From Mesostigma viride (taxonomy: Eukaryota; Streptophyta; Mesostigmatophyceae; Mesostigmatales; Mesostigmataceae), in the NCBI GenBank assembly GCA_009746045.1, contig RPFO01000104.1:7808955-7872954 (forward strand): DNA of 64,000 nt, in the 5' to 3' direction. The stretch's first letter is position 1; the number at the start of each line of letters is the position of its first letter. The notes beneath the pieces are model-generated. The model saw nothing but the letters and a program-made list of their open reading frames with translations. It searched no databases and was not told where the DNA came from. A program made the position numbers and the translations under genes. Below, piece after piece: positions 35,138 through 46,258 of the stretch.

Positions 35138-36286
35138 ATGCCTCTCTCGAAACTCATCTGCCATGCTTTGAATGCTCTTCTCCCCGAAGCCAATGCATTA
35201 TGGGTGGAGGTGCTGTCGAATGCCGGGTATGAATGCGCCGGTAGTTGGATCGTCATAGACTCAGCCCAAGTACGCCTACGCCTTGCCGCCCTTAGCCGTT
35301 CTAAGACAGCAGCAGAGAAACGTATACCTATGCCCATAGCCACCTATGATTTCACCACTCTATATACCACACTAGATTTGCACGATTTGAAAGCTCGTTT
35401 AGATAGCCTCCTTACTCGTCTGTATGCACGTAGGCCTCACGGGCGCAACCACCTGCACGTGCGTGTTTCTCAGACCAAGCCCACGGCAACGTGGCTCTCA
35501 GGGATCGCGGCAGGTGCTATCGTGCGGGATGGTTATAATTATATTATCACGAAGGCTGACCTTGTCCATTGGATCTCTTATCTTGTTGATAACACCTTCA
35601 TCTGTTTTGCGGGCAATGTATACCAACAAGCTATCGGCATCCCTATGGGCACTAACTGTGCCGGGCTCCTTGCAAACCTCTATCTATACACTTATGAGCT
35701 TGCATTCATGGAGAATCTCATTGCCTCAAACGATGATGTTCTCATCAGGCGTTTTATCCATACATGTCGATACATTGATGATGTCATCGCTTTCGACAAC
35801 CCTGATTTCGCAACCCATTTGTATATCACCGCTGGTCTGCCTGGCATCTACCCGCAAGCGTCCCTCACATTAAAGCTCACGTCGGAGGATACTCATTGCA
35901 ATTACCTCGATCTTAACATTACCCATAACAAGAAGGGCTGGCGTACGGCTATCTATGATAAGCGCAAGGATCCTAAATACCAGCAAATTCCTTTTATTCG
36001 TTACCCCGATATTCACAGTCTCCTTTCCCACACAGCAAAATATGGTGTTGTTCTTTCTCAGTTACATCGTTTTTCCCGTCTTTGTTCTTATCGTGTTGAT
36101 TTCATCACGACTCTTGTTGAACTCTTGCAGCGTTTATTGGTCAAAGACTATGACCGAGCCATTATGCTCCGTCAAGTCCGATGTTTTTTGCAACGTCACC
36201 CACATCTGTTCGGTGCTGCCCCTTGGCACAAGCTCTACAAACAGGTCGTGGACCGGCTGGATCGCATAGTATCTCCGCACATCTGA
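35138..36286 (+). CDS. Reverse transcriptase, Penelope-like type
   Basis: An intact 382-residue frame. The RT motifs appear in order: motif A as IATYDFTTLYTTLDLHD (residues about 67-83), motif B as AIGIPMGTNCAGLLANLYLY (about 165-184), and the catalytic box as CRYIDDVIAFDNP (about 210-222). The D/E region follows (SLTLKLTSEDTHCNYLDLNI), then YDKRKDPKYQQIPFIRYP. The IPMGTNCA and RYIDD combination is that of Penelope-like elements; algal members of the Chlamys/Naiad group are my closest guess. No GIY-YIG endonuclease is visible on either side, and a stop lies three codons upstream of the ATG. The copy is therefore either endonuclease-lacking or 5'-truncated. The product would copy element RNA at chromosome ends or nicks. 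Confidence 0.75.
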   Translation: MPLSKLICHALNALLPEANALWVEVLSNAGYECAGSWIVIDSAQVRLRLAALSRSKTAAEKRIPMPIATYDFTTLYTTLDLHDLKARLDSLLTRLYARRPHGRNHLHVRVSQTKPTATWLSGIAAGAIVRDGYNYIITKADLVHWISYLVDNTFICFAGNVYQQAIGIPMGTNCAGLLANLYLYTYELAFMENLIASNDDVLIRRFIHTCRYIDDVIAFDNPDFATHLYITAGLPGIYPQASLTLKLTSEDTHCNYLDLNITHNKKGWRTAIYDKRKDPKYQQIPFIRYPDIHSLLSHTAKYGVVLSQLHRFSRLCSYRVDFITTLVELLQRLLVKDYDRAIMLRQVRCFLQRHPHLFGAAPWHKLYKQVVDRLDRIVSPHI

Positions 36287-36753
36287 ACCCTGTGATGCCA
36301 GATCTCCTTTGCGGCCGTTCCGAGCTTGGCACTGGATTCGTTGTCCACATCGTCGCGTCGCTGCCGCAACACGATGTTTTCTGGCATCCGCGGGCTTTTG
36401 GTTCCCGCCGCACATTTGAAAGTGCTGTCCTCCGGCTTTTTGCCTTTGCACCGTGTGCAGTTCTTGGACGTTTGGAATCATGGCATGGCTAACGTGATGA
36501 CTGACTAGCTAGACCTTTTCAGTGGTTTTCCATTTGCGGGTATTTCCTCGTAAATGGTGGGAGAGCGATCGCAGCAATGGTGCTCACCACTAGACACTCC
36601 CGGCCAGTTAGGCTAGAAACACACGCCCTGATCAAGCATGCTGTTTCCGGCCCCACCGTCTAGGTCATCTAGTCGCTCCACACGTAAGCCAGCCATAATT
36701 TCAATGCACAAGGATACACATTTCCATCACCATTCATCTTCATCATCCTGAAC

Positions 36754-36844
36754 GACTCGAAAACGCGGAAAAGATAACGGCAGGCTCGAGCTACCATGGT
36801 CCGGATTCTCCCGATTTCTGGCCTGCGCTGGTTGTCTCTTTGAT
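36754..36844 (+). repeat. Dispersed 90-bp motif, copy 5
   Basis: Full copy (GACTCGAAAACGCGGAAAAG to GTTGTCTCTTTGAT) at the end of the first 393-bp unit. Confidence 0.88.
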
Positions 36845-37146
36845 AAAGTGCAGTTCTTGGACGTTTGGAATCATGGCATGGCTAACGTAATGACTTACTA
36901 GCTAGACCTTTTCAGTGGTTTTCCATTTGCGGGTATTTCCTCATAAATGGTGGGAGAGCGATCGCAGCAATGGTGCTCACCACTAGACACTTCCGACCAG
37001 TTAGGCTGGAAACACATGCCATGATCAAGCAAGCTGTTTCCGGCCCCACCGTCTAGGTCATCTAGTCGCTCTACACATAAGCCAGCCATAATTTCCATGC
37101 ACAAGGCTACACATTTCCATCTCCATTCATATTCATCATCCTGAAC

Positions 37147-37244
37147 AACTCGAAAACGCGGACAAGATAACGGCAGGCTCGAGCTACCATGGTCCGGATT
37201 CTCCCGATTTCGGCTGGCCTGCGCTGGTTGTCCGTCTCCTTGAT
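37147..37244 (+). repeat. Dispersed 90-bp motif, copy 6
   Basis: Full copy at the end of the second 393-bp unit. It has a small insertion (CGGCTGGCCTGCG) in the core. Confidence 0.88.
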
Positions 37245-39020
37245 ATATAAGAAAATTCGTCCTGAAAATGTCATTTATATGTGTAATTTTATTGCCAACA
37301 TTAATTTTATTCAAAGAAGAAATTAAGGAGTCCTTATATGTCAAAGAGACAACCAGCATATGTAACTACATGATCATGATTGCCATACTTCGCTATTTGT
37401 CAAAGTTGGGCATTGAGAAAAGTGTGGCACCACTCTTCGGATGTCAGTTTATTGCTTTGGTCGCTGTACGTCACGCCGGGTTGGCTCAGGACCGTGGTAG
37501 CCTATGGACCAGTAGAAGTATGCCACGTGGATCATGTTGTAGGTACCGTGTACCTGTGCCCGGCCTGCCACGTGCAAAGTCACTTGAACCATCAGGCCCA
37601 TGCCGCCACGTGTGCATGTGGGTTTGTTTTGAGGGTTCAGTTGTTGCCACGTGGCAGAATACTGGAGTACGGAGAGAGCAGAATAGTCAGTAGTAGAAAG
37701 TCGGTACAGTTTAGTGGGTAGTAGGGATAGTACCGCAAATAGGAGTCCGAGGGGGTAACCATGGTACCGGCTCTCGGGCTTGCCGGCGGCGGCCGGCGGG
37801 TACCACGGTAGCGTCCAGGACCGTGGTACCACGGTCCTGGACGCTACCGTGGTACCAGCAGCGTTGGGTGCCGGTTGCGGTCCACGCGTCATGGTTGGAC
37901 CGCGGGCCCGGCCTTTCTTGTCCGGCGGTGGTGGTTTTTGTGACCGCGGACCCTTGGCTGGATGCCACCCCTCCTAATCCACGTTCCGCTGAAATTTTCG
38001 GGTTCAGTGACTTCAGTCGAGGTTCCAGATCACAAAATTTTCCCGGCTGGACTGTACGAACCAAAAGCAAAACTTAAGTATCTAAGTGTCTCAGCGCTTG
38101 CTGAATTTGTCCCCGCTTGCACCTGGCCAGCTCTTGCAAGTTGCCAATGTTCTGTAGGGCCTAGGGAATTTACAACCCCCCCCTAGGGAATCTTTGATTT
38201 CGGTGCACCTTGACGTTTCAAATATAACGCACTTGTCCGTTCACCTAAGATTTTTGCAAGTCCAGCGTGGCCACAAATTGTGAGGACCAGATCGCCTGCC
38301 TATCAATTCCTAAACGCTGGTTGGCTTGTTCGCAACAAAAATATCCGGCAGCGGATCCTCTCCCTGACCAGTACACGCTAGCGGTGGAAGATAGCACCCC
38401 CGGCGTCGTGAAAATCATTTTCTGCGCGCTGGTTGGTCCGCGCGCAAATTAGCGGCTGGAACAACGCCAGTGTGCGTGCACACCAGTCACCACGACAGAC
38501 AAGTGACAAGACAGACACGTCGCTCTCGCGAACAAGATTCGACCCTTGCTGCGTGCCGTCCATCTAGATTTGTTTCGGCAAGGCGCACAAGTTTGTCCAC
38601 GAACGCGCGAATCCGCTGTGCTTGGGAATCAATATTTGCGTTTTGGTTGGCGTGTGTGCAACGGAAATAGTGACCAGCAGCCTCGCTAGCGACGTGTCAG
38701 ACACGAATCCTGGGAGTCTTAAGGCGGAGTGGAGGCGGTGGACAGACAAAACCTTCCGACAACCTATCTTGCCTACAACAACTGAGGCAACGATAAGTGA
38801 AGGGACATCGCGGGCAACGACAGAAAAAGATTTTATTACAGTGAAGCCACAGAATAGGAATTACAGGAAAACTTGTATATACACGCTTGGATTACCTACA
38901 AATGTCCAGGTGAAGGCTGGGCACGCCTACGCGAGTTTGCAAGCAAATCGTGTTACACCGTCCTTATTGACGAGAGACCTGGCGACAGAGCCACTTGACG
39001 TGGCGAGACTGCATCCGATC
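37245..39020. other. No recognised gene; contains a perfect 58-bp palindrome
   Basis: Short frames without motifs. Apart from the palindrome at 37799-37856 I see no repeat. The promoter and 5' UTR of the RING-CH gene should lie at the right end. The open frame before its ATG (38622-39020) has no domain. Confidence 0.35.
37799..37856. repeat. Perfect 58-bp palindrome
   Basis: The 27-bp arm GGTACCACGGTAGCGTCC plus AGGACCGTG is followed, after a central GTAC, by its exact complement. The arms begin and end in GGTACC. No flanking duplication was seen. Confidence 0.95.
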
Positions 39021-42000
39021 ATGACCTTCGACTCCGTAGCTTTACAGCGGTCGGAGGGCCAGGCAACCGAACTTGGTCCTTCTATCGAGGAATCGGCCGA
39101 CTTCTGCTGGATATGCATGGGAGGGGCGGGAGAAGGACTGGTACGCGTGGATTGGTGCCCTTCAATACATGTGGCGTGTTGCGTCTTCGGTTTTTTATTC
39201 AACTACGAATTTAGCTCCCCTCCTCCCCGCTCTCCCCCGTGGCTCTGTGTTAGCCGCCCTCTCTCCTTCCCGTTAACGCACAGCACCGCGCTTACATGCG
39301 CACCCCACCCCCGCCGTTTCCACTTTCCTCCCTCGCTGTTTCCTTTTCCTTTGGCCCGGGTAGGTGAGTGTCAGTGCTGCATGCGATCCCCCCCCCATGT
39401 TGCCCTACTCTTGCCGACCCCCCAGTATTGGCTCACTCTTCTGCCTGCCATGATACCTTTATGCGCCGTGCCCCTTTATCCCCCCCTTGGCCTCGTGGAC
39501 TGTGACCACCTCCCCCCCTCCTCCGCCCCGCAGGAGTTTCGGTTGGACCGCCCCTGTGCGTGCGCCAGCAGCGTCCACCTGGGCTGCTTGGCCAAGTGGC
39601 AGCTGCGGTGTGCCGGCCAACGGTACGCTGCCCTCATTCCTTATGCTGCCACATGCGAGTCTCGATTGCTGGTGGCCACCTAGTGGTTGCATCCTGAGTG
39701 GTTGGAGGAACCGTGCATGCAAGCGACGCACAGCTAGGCATGGGTTGTGCCGTGTCTCTTTACCACTTCGTGATGGTCCCCTCCTGTGGGGTGGTGTGCT
39801 GTTCCGTGATGGTCCCCTCCTGTGGGGTGGTGTACTGTTCGGTGATGGTCCCCTCCTGTGGGGTGGTGTACTGTTCCGTGATGGTCCCCTCCTGTGGGGT
39901 GGTACTGTTCTGTGATGGTTTGCTGCCTTGGTCACCGCCCAAATGCATGGCGTGTGGACACCTGCACCGAATGGCATCCCAAATCCCGGTAGGCGACGCC
40001 TGCACCGGATGGCGGCCCAATCCCCGTTAGACAAAGTGCGAGCTTCACCAGCGCCCCCAACCGATATCCGCGCCCAACAACCGGGTACTCAATGGCTGTG
40101 CCTCGCCACCCCGCGTCCCTTGCCACTTCTCCCCTCCCCTTTGCTCCCTGGCTGCAGGCAGGAGACCCACTGCCGGCTGTGTGACGGCACGCTGCCCCCA
40201 TGGCAGGACGTGGTGGAGCGCATCTGCAAGGAGAGGCTTCCCTCCCTCAACATTTCAGACGCGGTATGTGCGGCAGGTGATAGTTGTCGGCACGGTACGC
40301 GGCAGCAAGCACGCCGCATGCCTTCTCTTTGGCACTACTGTTGGCAGGCATCATGGCCAGGGCTGTGGGGGGTGCCTCTAGCCAGGCAGACGTGATATAC
40401 AACCGCGTGCCTGCCCTAGTGGGTGCTCCGCACGGCAGCTGGTCTCTGCTACTGGTCTCTGCTTGCGCGTGCAGTCGTGCCCTTGTGGGTGGGTGGGCGG
40501 CTGCCCTGCCGCTGGCGCGACATGCGTCCATCCCTTGCTGCACGCGTGGTATGGCGGGTGACCACAGAGGGTGGGGACGGACGGTGGAGGGCTCATGGAG
40601 ATGATGGGCCTGCCGCTGCTTGTGGGGTGCTTGTGGGATTTGGCGGTCATTGCATGTAGCCAGCGGTGTACTCCTGTGAGCATGCTGGCAGTGAACGCCC
40701 TCTGCCCTTCCCAACGCACAAATGAAACAAGGAGGCCTGTCGCTGGGCAGGCAAGGGGGGCATGGTGGGTCTTCCTTGTCGCTTCCCCTTGTCGGTTCCC
40801 TGCCGTGACGGGTCTTCCGTGGTTGTGCGACCGCAACCCCTGCTCCGTGGACCACCCATTCCCCCCCGCCTCCCTGGCAGGTGATTGACGTGTCCATCCA
40901 GGGCCACAACTTCAGCTTCCCTTCGGGCGGCCACCTGGGCGGCAAGGACCTGTTTGTGGAGCAGATCTGCCGTGAAGGAGGTGCGCCGCCGCTGTTTGCC
41001 TGTCTGTGTGCGCTAGGTTGTCCTCGCGTGCCTGCACGCACAGATGTGCCATGCACGCCTTTGCTCGCATGCGTGCCTTTGCCATGCCACCCCTTGTGGC
41101 CTGCATGCTCGTTACCTTGCCGGCACCGGTGTGCGCTGCCAGACACCCTTGCGCGCGCATGCCTCTCTCTTGTTGCCTGCACCTCCCTGCCGCTCCATTA
41201 ACATTCGTTGGGAGGTAGACCTACGAATAATATGGAGGCAGCGCTGCCACCTGTCCCTTTGCAGTGTGTACGGGAATGGGAATTGTGTGGACGAGCAGGC
41301 AAGAGCAGGTATCTAGCTGTTGTGGGATGCCCATCCATGTTTCTGTCTTGTGTGTTTGTTGGAAAGCCCGGGTGTGCCCATCCTGTGCACTCTTCGAACC
41401 TGCGCTACGCCGTGCTCTGATACGTCGGATGTCTGTTTCTCCCCACCCTGCCCCCGTCCCAACCTTTCCTTTCCCCCTCTTCCCTGCAGGCCTCGACAGC
41501 ACGCTGAGCCTCGAGTTCCAGTGCTGCGACCCGCTGGACGGTTCCGTCATCATGCTCAAGGGCCTGGGCGCGCTGCACGCATCCGTGTTCTGCGCCACGA
41601 TCAACGCCGCCGCCAGGAGGGCGCGCAACAAGGCCGCGGCCGCCGCCGCCGCTGCTGCTGCTGCCTCTGCGGCGGCCAGTTCCTCCGCCTCATCTCACTC
41701 AAGTGGGCCCGCCGCCACATCGAGTGAGCGGCCAGCACAGACCGCGGCGACACCTGCACCGTCTGCACATGCGATGATGTCTTCGTCTCCACCGTCCGAG
41801 GCAGCAGGGAGTCACGTGCTTACGCGGTCCACGTCAGCACCCCCCTGCACACCGCAGCGGCAAGGGCTCTCTGTCCCCCCTCCCATGGGTGCGGATATCA
41901 GCAGTTCCAGCGACCAGCAAGCGGCGGGAAGGGTGAGGACCAATCGTCCAAACATGGACGTGACCGGTGGCGCAGCAGGTCACTATAGCGGTGGCTGCCA

Positions 42001-42152
42001 CTATCGTGACCACGACACCTGCACGGGCTGCCGCGTGCTGGACGTGTACAATAACTACTTACGCCGCGTTGTGGCCACCCAGGCCACCTCCAGCACGGCG
42101 CCTGCGCCCACCGGCCGCTATCACCACCATAGCAATCAAGGGGCCAACAGCA

Positions 42153-42183
<31 letters not shown>

Positions 42184-42574
42184 TAATAGCAGCAGCCAGC
42201 GGCAAGAGCGAGCGGAAAGTGGTGGCCGCCGCCACCACCACCACCACCACCACCACCACCACCAGCACCACCATCAGCAGCAGCAGCACCACCATCATCA
42301 TCAGCACAGCCGGCATCACCCCAGCAGCCAACACCAGCGTAGGTTTGGCGAGGAGGAGGGCTGGCTGGCGAACGCGCGGCGCGAACGTGACAGGGACACC
42401 GAGGCACACCGGCGGATGATGATGATGGAGGAGGCCAGGGCGGCCGCGGCGGCCGCGTGTCCAGGTGGCGGGCGCTCGTCACATGGTTCCTCACTGCTGG
42501 CCAAGTGCAAGCAGTCGCTGCGCCGCGTGCTGGCCATCTCACACAGCCACACGGACACGCCCAGCTGGTTGTGA
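39021..42574 (+). CDS. RING-CH (RINGv, C4HC3) zinc-finger protein, five exons, 499 residues
   Basis: Exons are 39021-39140, 39534-39622, 40158-40263, 40881-40980 and 41490-42574. All borders are GT..AG and phases agree (1500 nt including stop). The zinc ligands span three exons: C29/C32 (FCWICMGG), C48/C50 with H55/C58 (RPCACASSVHLGC) and C75/C78 (HCRLCDGTLPPW). This is the RINGv pattern of MARCH-type ubiquitin E3 ligases, which recruit E2 enzymes. Residues 106-170 (VIDVSIQGHNFSFPSGGHLG; FQCCDPLDGSVIMLKGLGAL) look like a folded domain that I cannot name. The rest is low complexity: Ala, Ser, a poly-Ser run and long His/Gln runs at about 42140-42310. No transmembrane segments are present, unlike most MARCH proteins. 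The start ATG is the first in frame with the finger, and the N-terminus is therefore only 28 residues. Confidence 0.8.
39770..39915 (+). repeat. 36-bp minisatellite in RING-CH intron 2
   Basis: Four units of TGATGGTCCCCTCCTGTGGG followed by GTGGTGTACTGTTCCG. It is purely intronic. Confidence 0.92.
42142..42312 (+). repeat. In-frame AGC and CAC codon repeats
   Basis: Trinucleotide tracts encode poly-Ser and then His/Gln runs in the last exon of the RING-CH gene. Synonymous interruptions are few, so length polymorphism by slippage is likely. Confidence 0.9.
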
Positions 42575-43445
42575 GCAAGGGGATTGCAGCCTGGAGCTCG
42601 TGCACGGGTTGCCTGGTAAAGCGGCCTGGTTGGAGCTTTGGGATGCTGCCGAGATCGTGCTACCTGCAGGATGGCAGTGTGCATGCTTACCCTAGCCTTA
42701 TTCATTACTTAATCAAATATCACGTAGATTGCGTCACGTGGGTACCAATAAAGAAACCTTCAACCCCTGTACACCATGAGGAGGAGCGAGGGCGCCCTAG
42801 CTTCTCTAACTGCCCGAAGTGGGCAGGCCTCAGAGCGCTCTCTCCGCAACATGGTGCGGGCGCAACTGTGGGTGCAATAAAGCTTCGGCATAGCAAAAGC
42901 GTGGCGGATGCCGTAAGACTGCCCCATGGTCTAGAGCCCACAGACAGGCGTGGAACGTATGTAGAGGCGCTGGATTGGGACTAAAAAAAGGCTTCTCCCG
43001 GAGCCTGAGGGGCTTCATGTTTCCCCACAACCCAGGGTACACCCACAAACCCCTAGCCTTGCACGTGCACCAATTTCCCGGGGTGGTGGCCTAATGTATT
43101 TTAATGCCTGGTGCTAGGCACGATGCATCAGCCGTCCTTTCGTCTGGTTGGCACGCTACTGTAATTTTATGAGTTTGTACATAGGATGTATTGTGTTGAT
43201 ACTTGATATTTACTTGACAGGAGTTGGTGCAGGGAGCGCAAGATTTGCATGGCCTGCAAGAATGCAAGGGAGGACTCGGTCGGTTCAACGAGGCATGATA
43301 GTTGAATAGAAGAGATAGCGGCGTGCATGCATGGCACACAGGTGTTTAAAATTTACGTGTTTTATTTGAAGAGATAAATGTATGCTGAATTTTCTTCAAC
43401 AACTTGCATGCCGGATATGGCCGGCTGTGAACCACATGCATTCTT
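42575..43445. other. 3' flank of the RING-CH gene
   Basis: No gene recognised. AT content rises from about 43130. The ORF1-element remnant begins near 43450. Confidence 0.35.
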
Positions 43446-43958
43446 ATTATTGATTAATGCATCATCCATGGGGGTCCCGTTATAGGCAGGGCGTGGCTTG
43501 ATTCTTGAATGCATCATCCATGGCCATTATGGGCGCACATGCGCTGGGGCCGCGTGGTAGGCTAAGCCTTACGAACTAATCTACACTAGTTATTGCTATA
43601 TTCCCTAGACTGGGGGTGCCTGCCAAGGCTTGTGGTCGACGTGGATGACGTCCCCCCGCCAGTATACCGGTTTCCCCCCTGCGCTTTGCCGGAGCTGGAG
43701 GTAGGTCGGCCATAGCTCGCGTCGTCATTGTTGCTGGGCCAGGGTCAGGTCGTCGTCCAGCGTGAAGTGAGTCCTCGAGAGCTTCTTGCGGTTTTTAAGA
43801 AACAATAGCTTGTCCGCCATGTACTTAACTCGCGTTATTACATAACGCAATTTTTTGCGTTGTGAGGTTATAACGCAAAAAATTGCGTTGTTAGTCGGGG
43901 TAAAATTGGCTCTTTTTTAGCAAATTTAGCAAATTAGCAAATTAGCGGAAGGCGGGGG

Positions 43959-44569
43959 CCGAGATTAATTAAGAGGTACCTTGAAATTAAATAAGACGCA
44001 CACCTCTATCGAGATATATGTTCGGAGGCGAATTTCTATTGGCGTTAATTTGTAGTATTGTACGAAAACATGTCAAGGGTGACGGAAAGAAGGACTTATG
44101 TTCCAATTCAATTCAATGCACGACGGTATTGGACGGAGTTCCCGGTCTGGCAAGCGGATTTTGGATCTCACGTTCAGAAAAGGGCTTGGGTACACGACGC
44201 GGCGCGACGTACGTTGTAAAATGGCTCGCAGAAAAGGAACCGTGGCGACTATTTGGCGCCGCGTCGGTCTTGACGTTGTTTGCTCCGTTGGATCTGCATC
44301 TACGGCGTTCGTGGGTTGTTTCGAAACCCGGTCGATGAGATTTTACGGAGAAGTAGGGTATATAAGTGATCTTTATTGTTTTCTTGATATAAGTGATCCT
44401 TTTTTGACCAAGCGGTGAACTGAATGTAGAAGTCGGAATGAATTATACGGTCTGACACGTTGTCGTACTATACTACAACTTAACGCCAATAGAAATTCGC
44501 CTCCAAAAATATATCTGGATAGAGGCATGCCTCTTATTTAATTTCAAGGTACCTCTTATTTAATCTCGG
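43959..44569. mobile_element. Nested 611-bp element with about 115-bp inverted repeats
   Basis: The left end CCGAGATTAATTAAGAGGTA and the right end, reverse-complemented (CCGAGATTAAATAAGAGGTA), continue to match for about 115 bp, through GAGGCGAATTTCTATTGGCG to GTAGTATTGTACGA. A 17-bp direct repeat AGTCGGGGTAAAATTGG (43893-43909 and 44585-44601) lies just outside. A relative occurs at 34.1-35.0 kb. Confidence 0.8.
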
Positions 44570-46258
44570 GCGGCGCCCTCCGGGAGTCGGGGTAAAATTG
44601 GTTAATTTGTAAACTGGGGACAACCTAGTCAGTATAAAATAACATGGACATAAAGTTAAAATAACATGGAGTTCAAACAACTATTTCCCAATAGTTTAGA
44701 GGCCAAACAACTGCAGTCAGGCTTAGTTTATAACCCTAGGATCTCATAAAAAAATCCCCGTACCCAAGTACCCAACGGTTGCCACGTGGCATCGATCATG
44801 CAATGCCAGCTGTAAATCAGGACTTTTTAGGGAAGACGAAGGTGATGGCCGAACGAAATCGCGCGTACCCACTGCAGTCCTGCTGTAGTCTAGCGACATG
44901 GCGCAGCTGTTTGACCCCAGGAAACGCGATCGTAACCTAATAGGAAGACATGTTAGCGTCCCAGCAACATACTGGGGTGAGAAATGGGCCATTTGATAGG
45001 TGTCGGCAGCGTTCTTGCTGGAATAAACTGCGATCAGGCCGGACGATAGAAACGTTGACAGCAATACCTTTCCGGCGTATTTTAAAGGATATATCGGTTT
45101 CTTTTTACTTTTTATGATACATAGTAGTCGTAAACGTGCAAGGGTGGCCAGAAATCGCCGAATCCAGCGACCATGCTGCACAGCTTTGGTGTGCCGAAAT
45201 GCGCCATTTTGCGGCCACCGGCTGGGCCAAGGTAACGCCATCCATGCCTGGTAAAGCTTAAGCATCGTTTTCCTATCGATGTTTGACATTTATATATACG
45301 TTCTAGCTTGTGTAGCACATTCTTTTTGCACTATTCATGCTCTTTCTTGACCCTGGCCTGGCCCCTTTCTAAAACACCATTCTTAGATGCTTCCCTCAGT
45401 CAGTTGACCTGCCACAGGGTGATGGTGATAAGTTTTAGAGGCTGTATGGGTTTGAATACCTCCATATATGTTTGTTATACATTTCCCATACACATATTGC
45501 ATGAGTGTGAGGCAGTTGGCTGGTCTCTGTGGCATCATCAAGCACGTAACTGGTGAGTAAAAGCTTCCCATTGACAGCATGTGCCACCAGGTGTGCTGGC
45601 CATCATGCACCTGGCAAGCTATAGCAGCTTAGGCCTAGTTTATCCTTGCTAGGGCAGGCTGAAATAGGCTCAACACCACTAGTTTGTTGGTGGCTGCCTC
45701 CTAGAATGCATGCCTTGCGTAGGGTGTCCGTACCACGTTACCTACGTGCATGGACAAGGTGGCCGCAGTGCCCGCTCTTCTCGTTAAGCGTGGCATGTGG
45801 CCAGCTTGTATTATTGGCTGCAGGTGGTTGCCCTGTCTTATTTTGACATATCTGGGCTTAGTTTGTGCATCTCCATGGGTTTATGCCCCCCAAGGGGCCC
45901 ACGGTGCCTTTTGTGTGCACCCACTTGTCTACCCAGTGTTATAGTGTTATAATTTCATGGGTGTGGGGAAAATAGGAGGGCTGCTTATTTCAAGCCCATA
46001 TGCAGCCACGAGGGTCTACATATATTGCTTTTACTCCAAAAAATTCAGTGCCTGCAATACTTGACCCATGTGGCATACCGGCCCCTTGTAGTGTGAGGGG
46101 GTCATAGTTTACGAGACCCATGTGTCTTCAACTTTGAATTTCACATAGCCAGGCTGGGAATTACATGCCAAGACCATATACTACATTTTTTTATATATCT
46201 CAGAGAATTCATAACTGGCCTCAGATAGCCCATATCATGCTTGCTTCATTAGATGTGT

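Larger units (their letters stand above)
36455..37244 (+). repeat. 393-bp tandem duplication downstream of the Penelope-like RT
   Basis: Two units start at GTGCAGTTCTTGGACGTTTG (36455 and 36848) and are about 95 per cent identical by eye. Each ends with a copy of the dispersed 90-bp motif. The start of the unit, with ATAAA before it, also occurs at 35110-35128 just upstream of the RT ORF. That resembles the partial terminal repeats (pseudo-LTRs) known from Penelope-like elements. Confidence 0.85.

Noticed and set aside
34500..37000. GIY-YIG endonuclease belonging to the Penelope-like RT
   Set aside because: No frame on either strand within about 600 bp of the RT shows GIY...YIG or the following conserved Arg/Glu pattern.
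36455..37244. Hammerhead ribozyme in the Penelope-like tandem units
   Set aside because: I looked for CUGANGA followed by GAAA on both strands. CTGAACGACTCGAAAA is suggestive but has an extra base and is not conserved in the other copies.
37449..37892. 147-codon minus-strand frame and its plus-strand counterparts around the palindrome
   Set aside because: The frames cross the 58-bp palindrome on both strands symmetrically and have no conserved features.
41898..42605. 235-codon minus-strand Cys/Gly-rich frame
   Set aside because: It is antisense to the His/Ser codon repeats of the RING-CH last exon.
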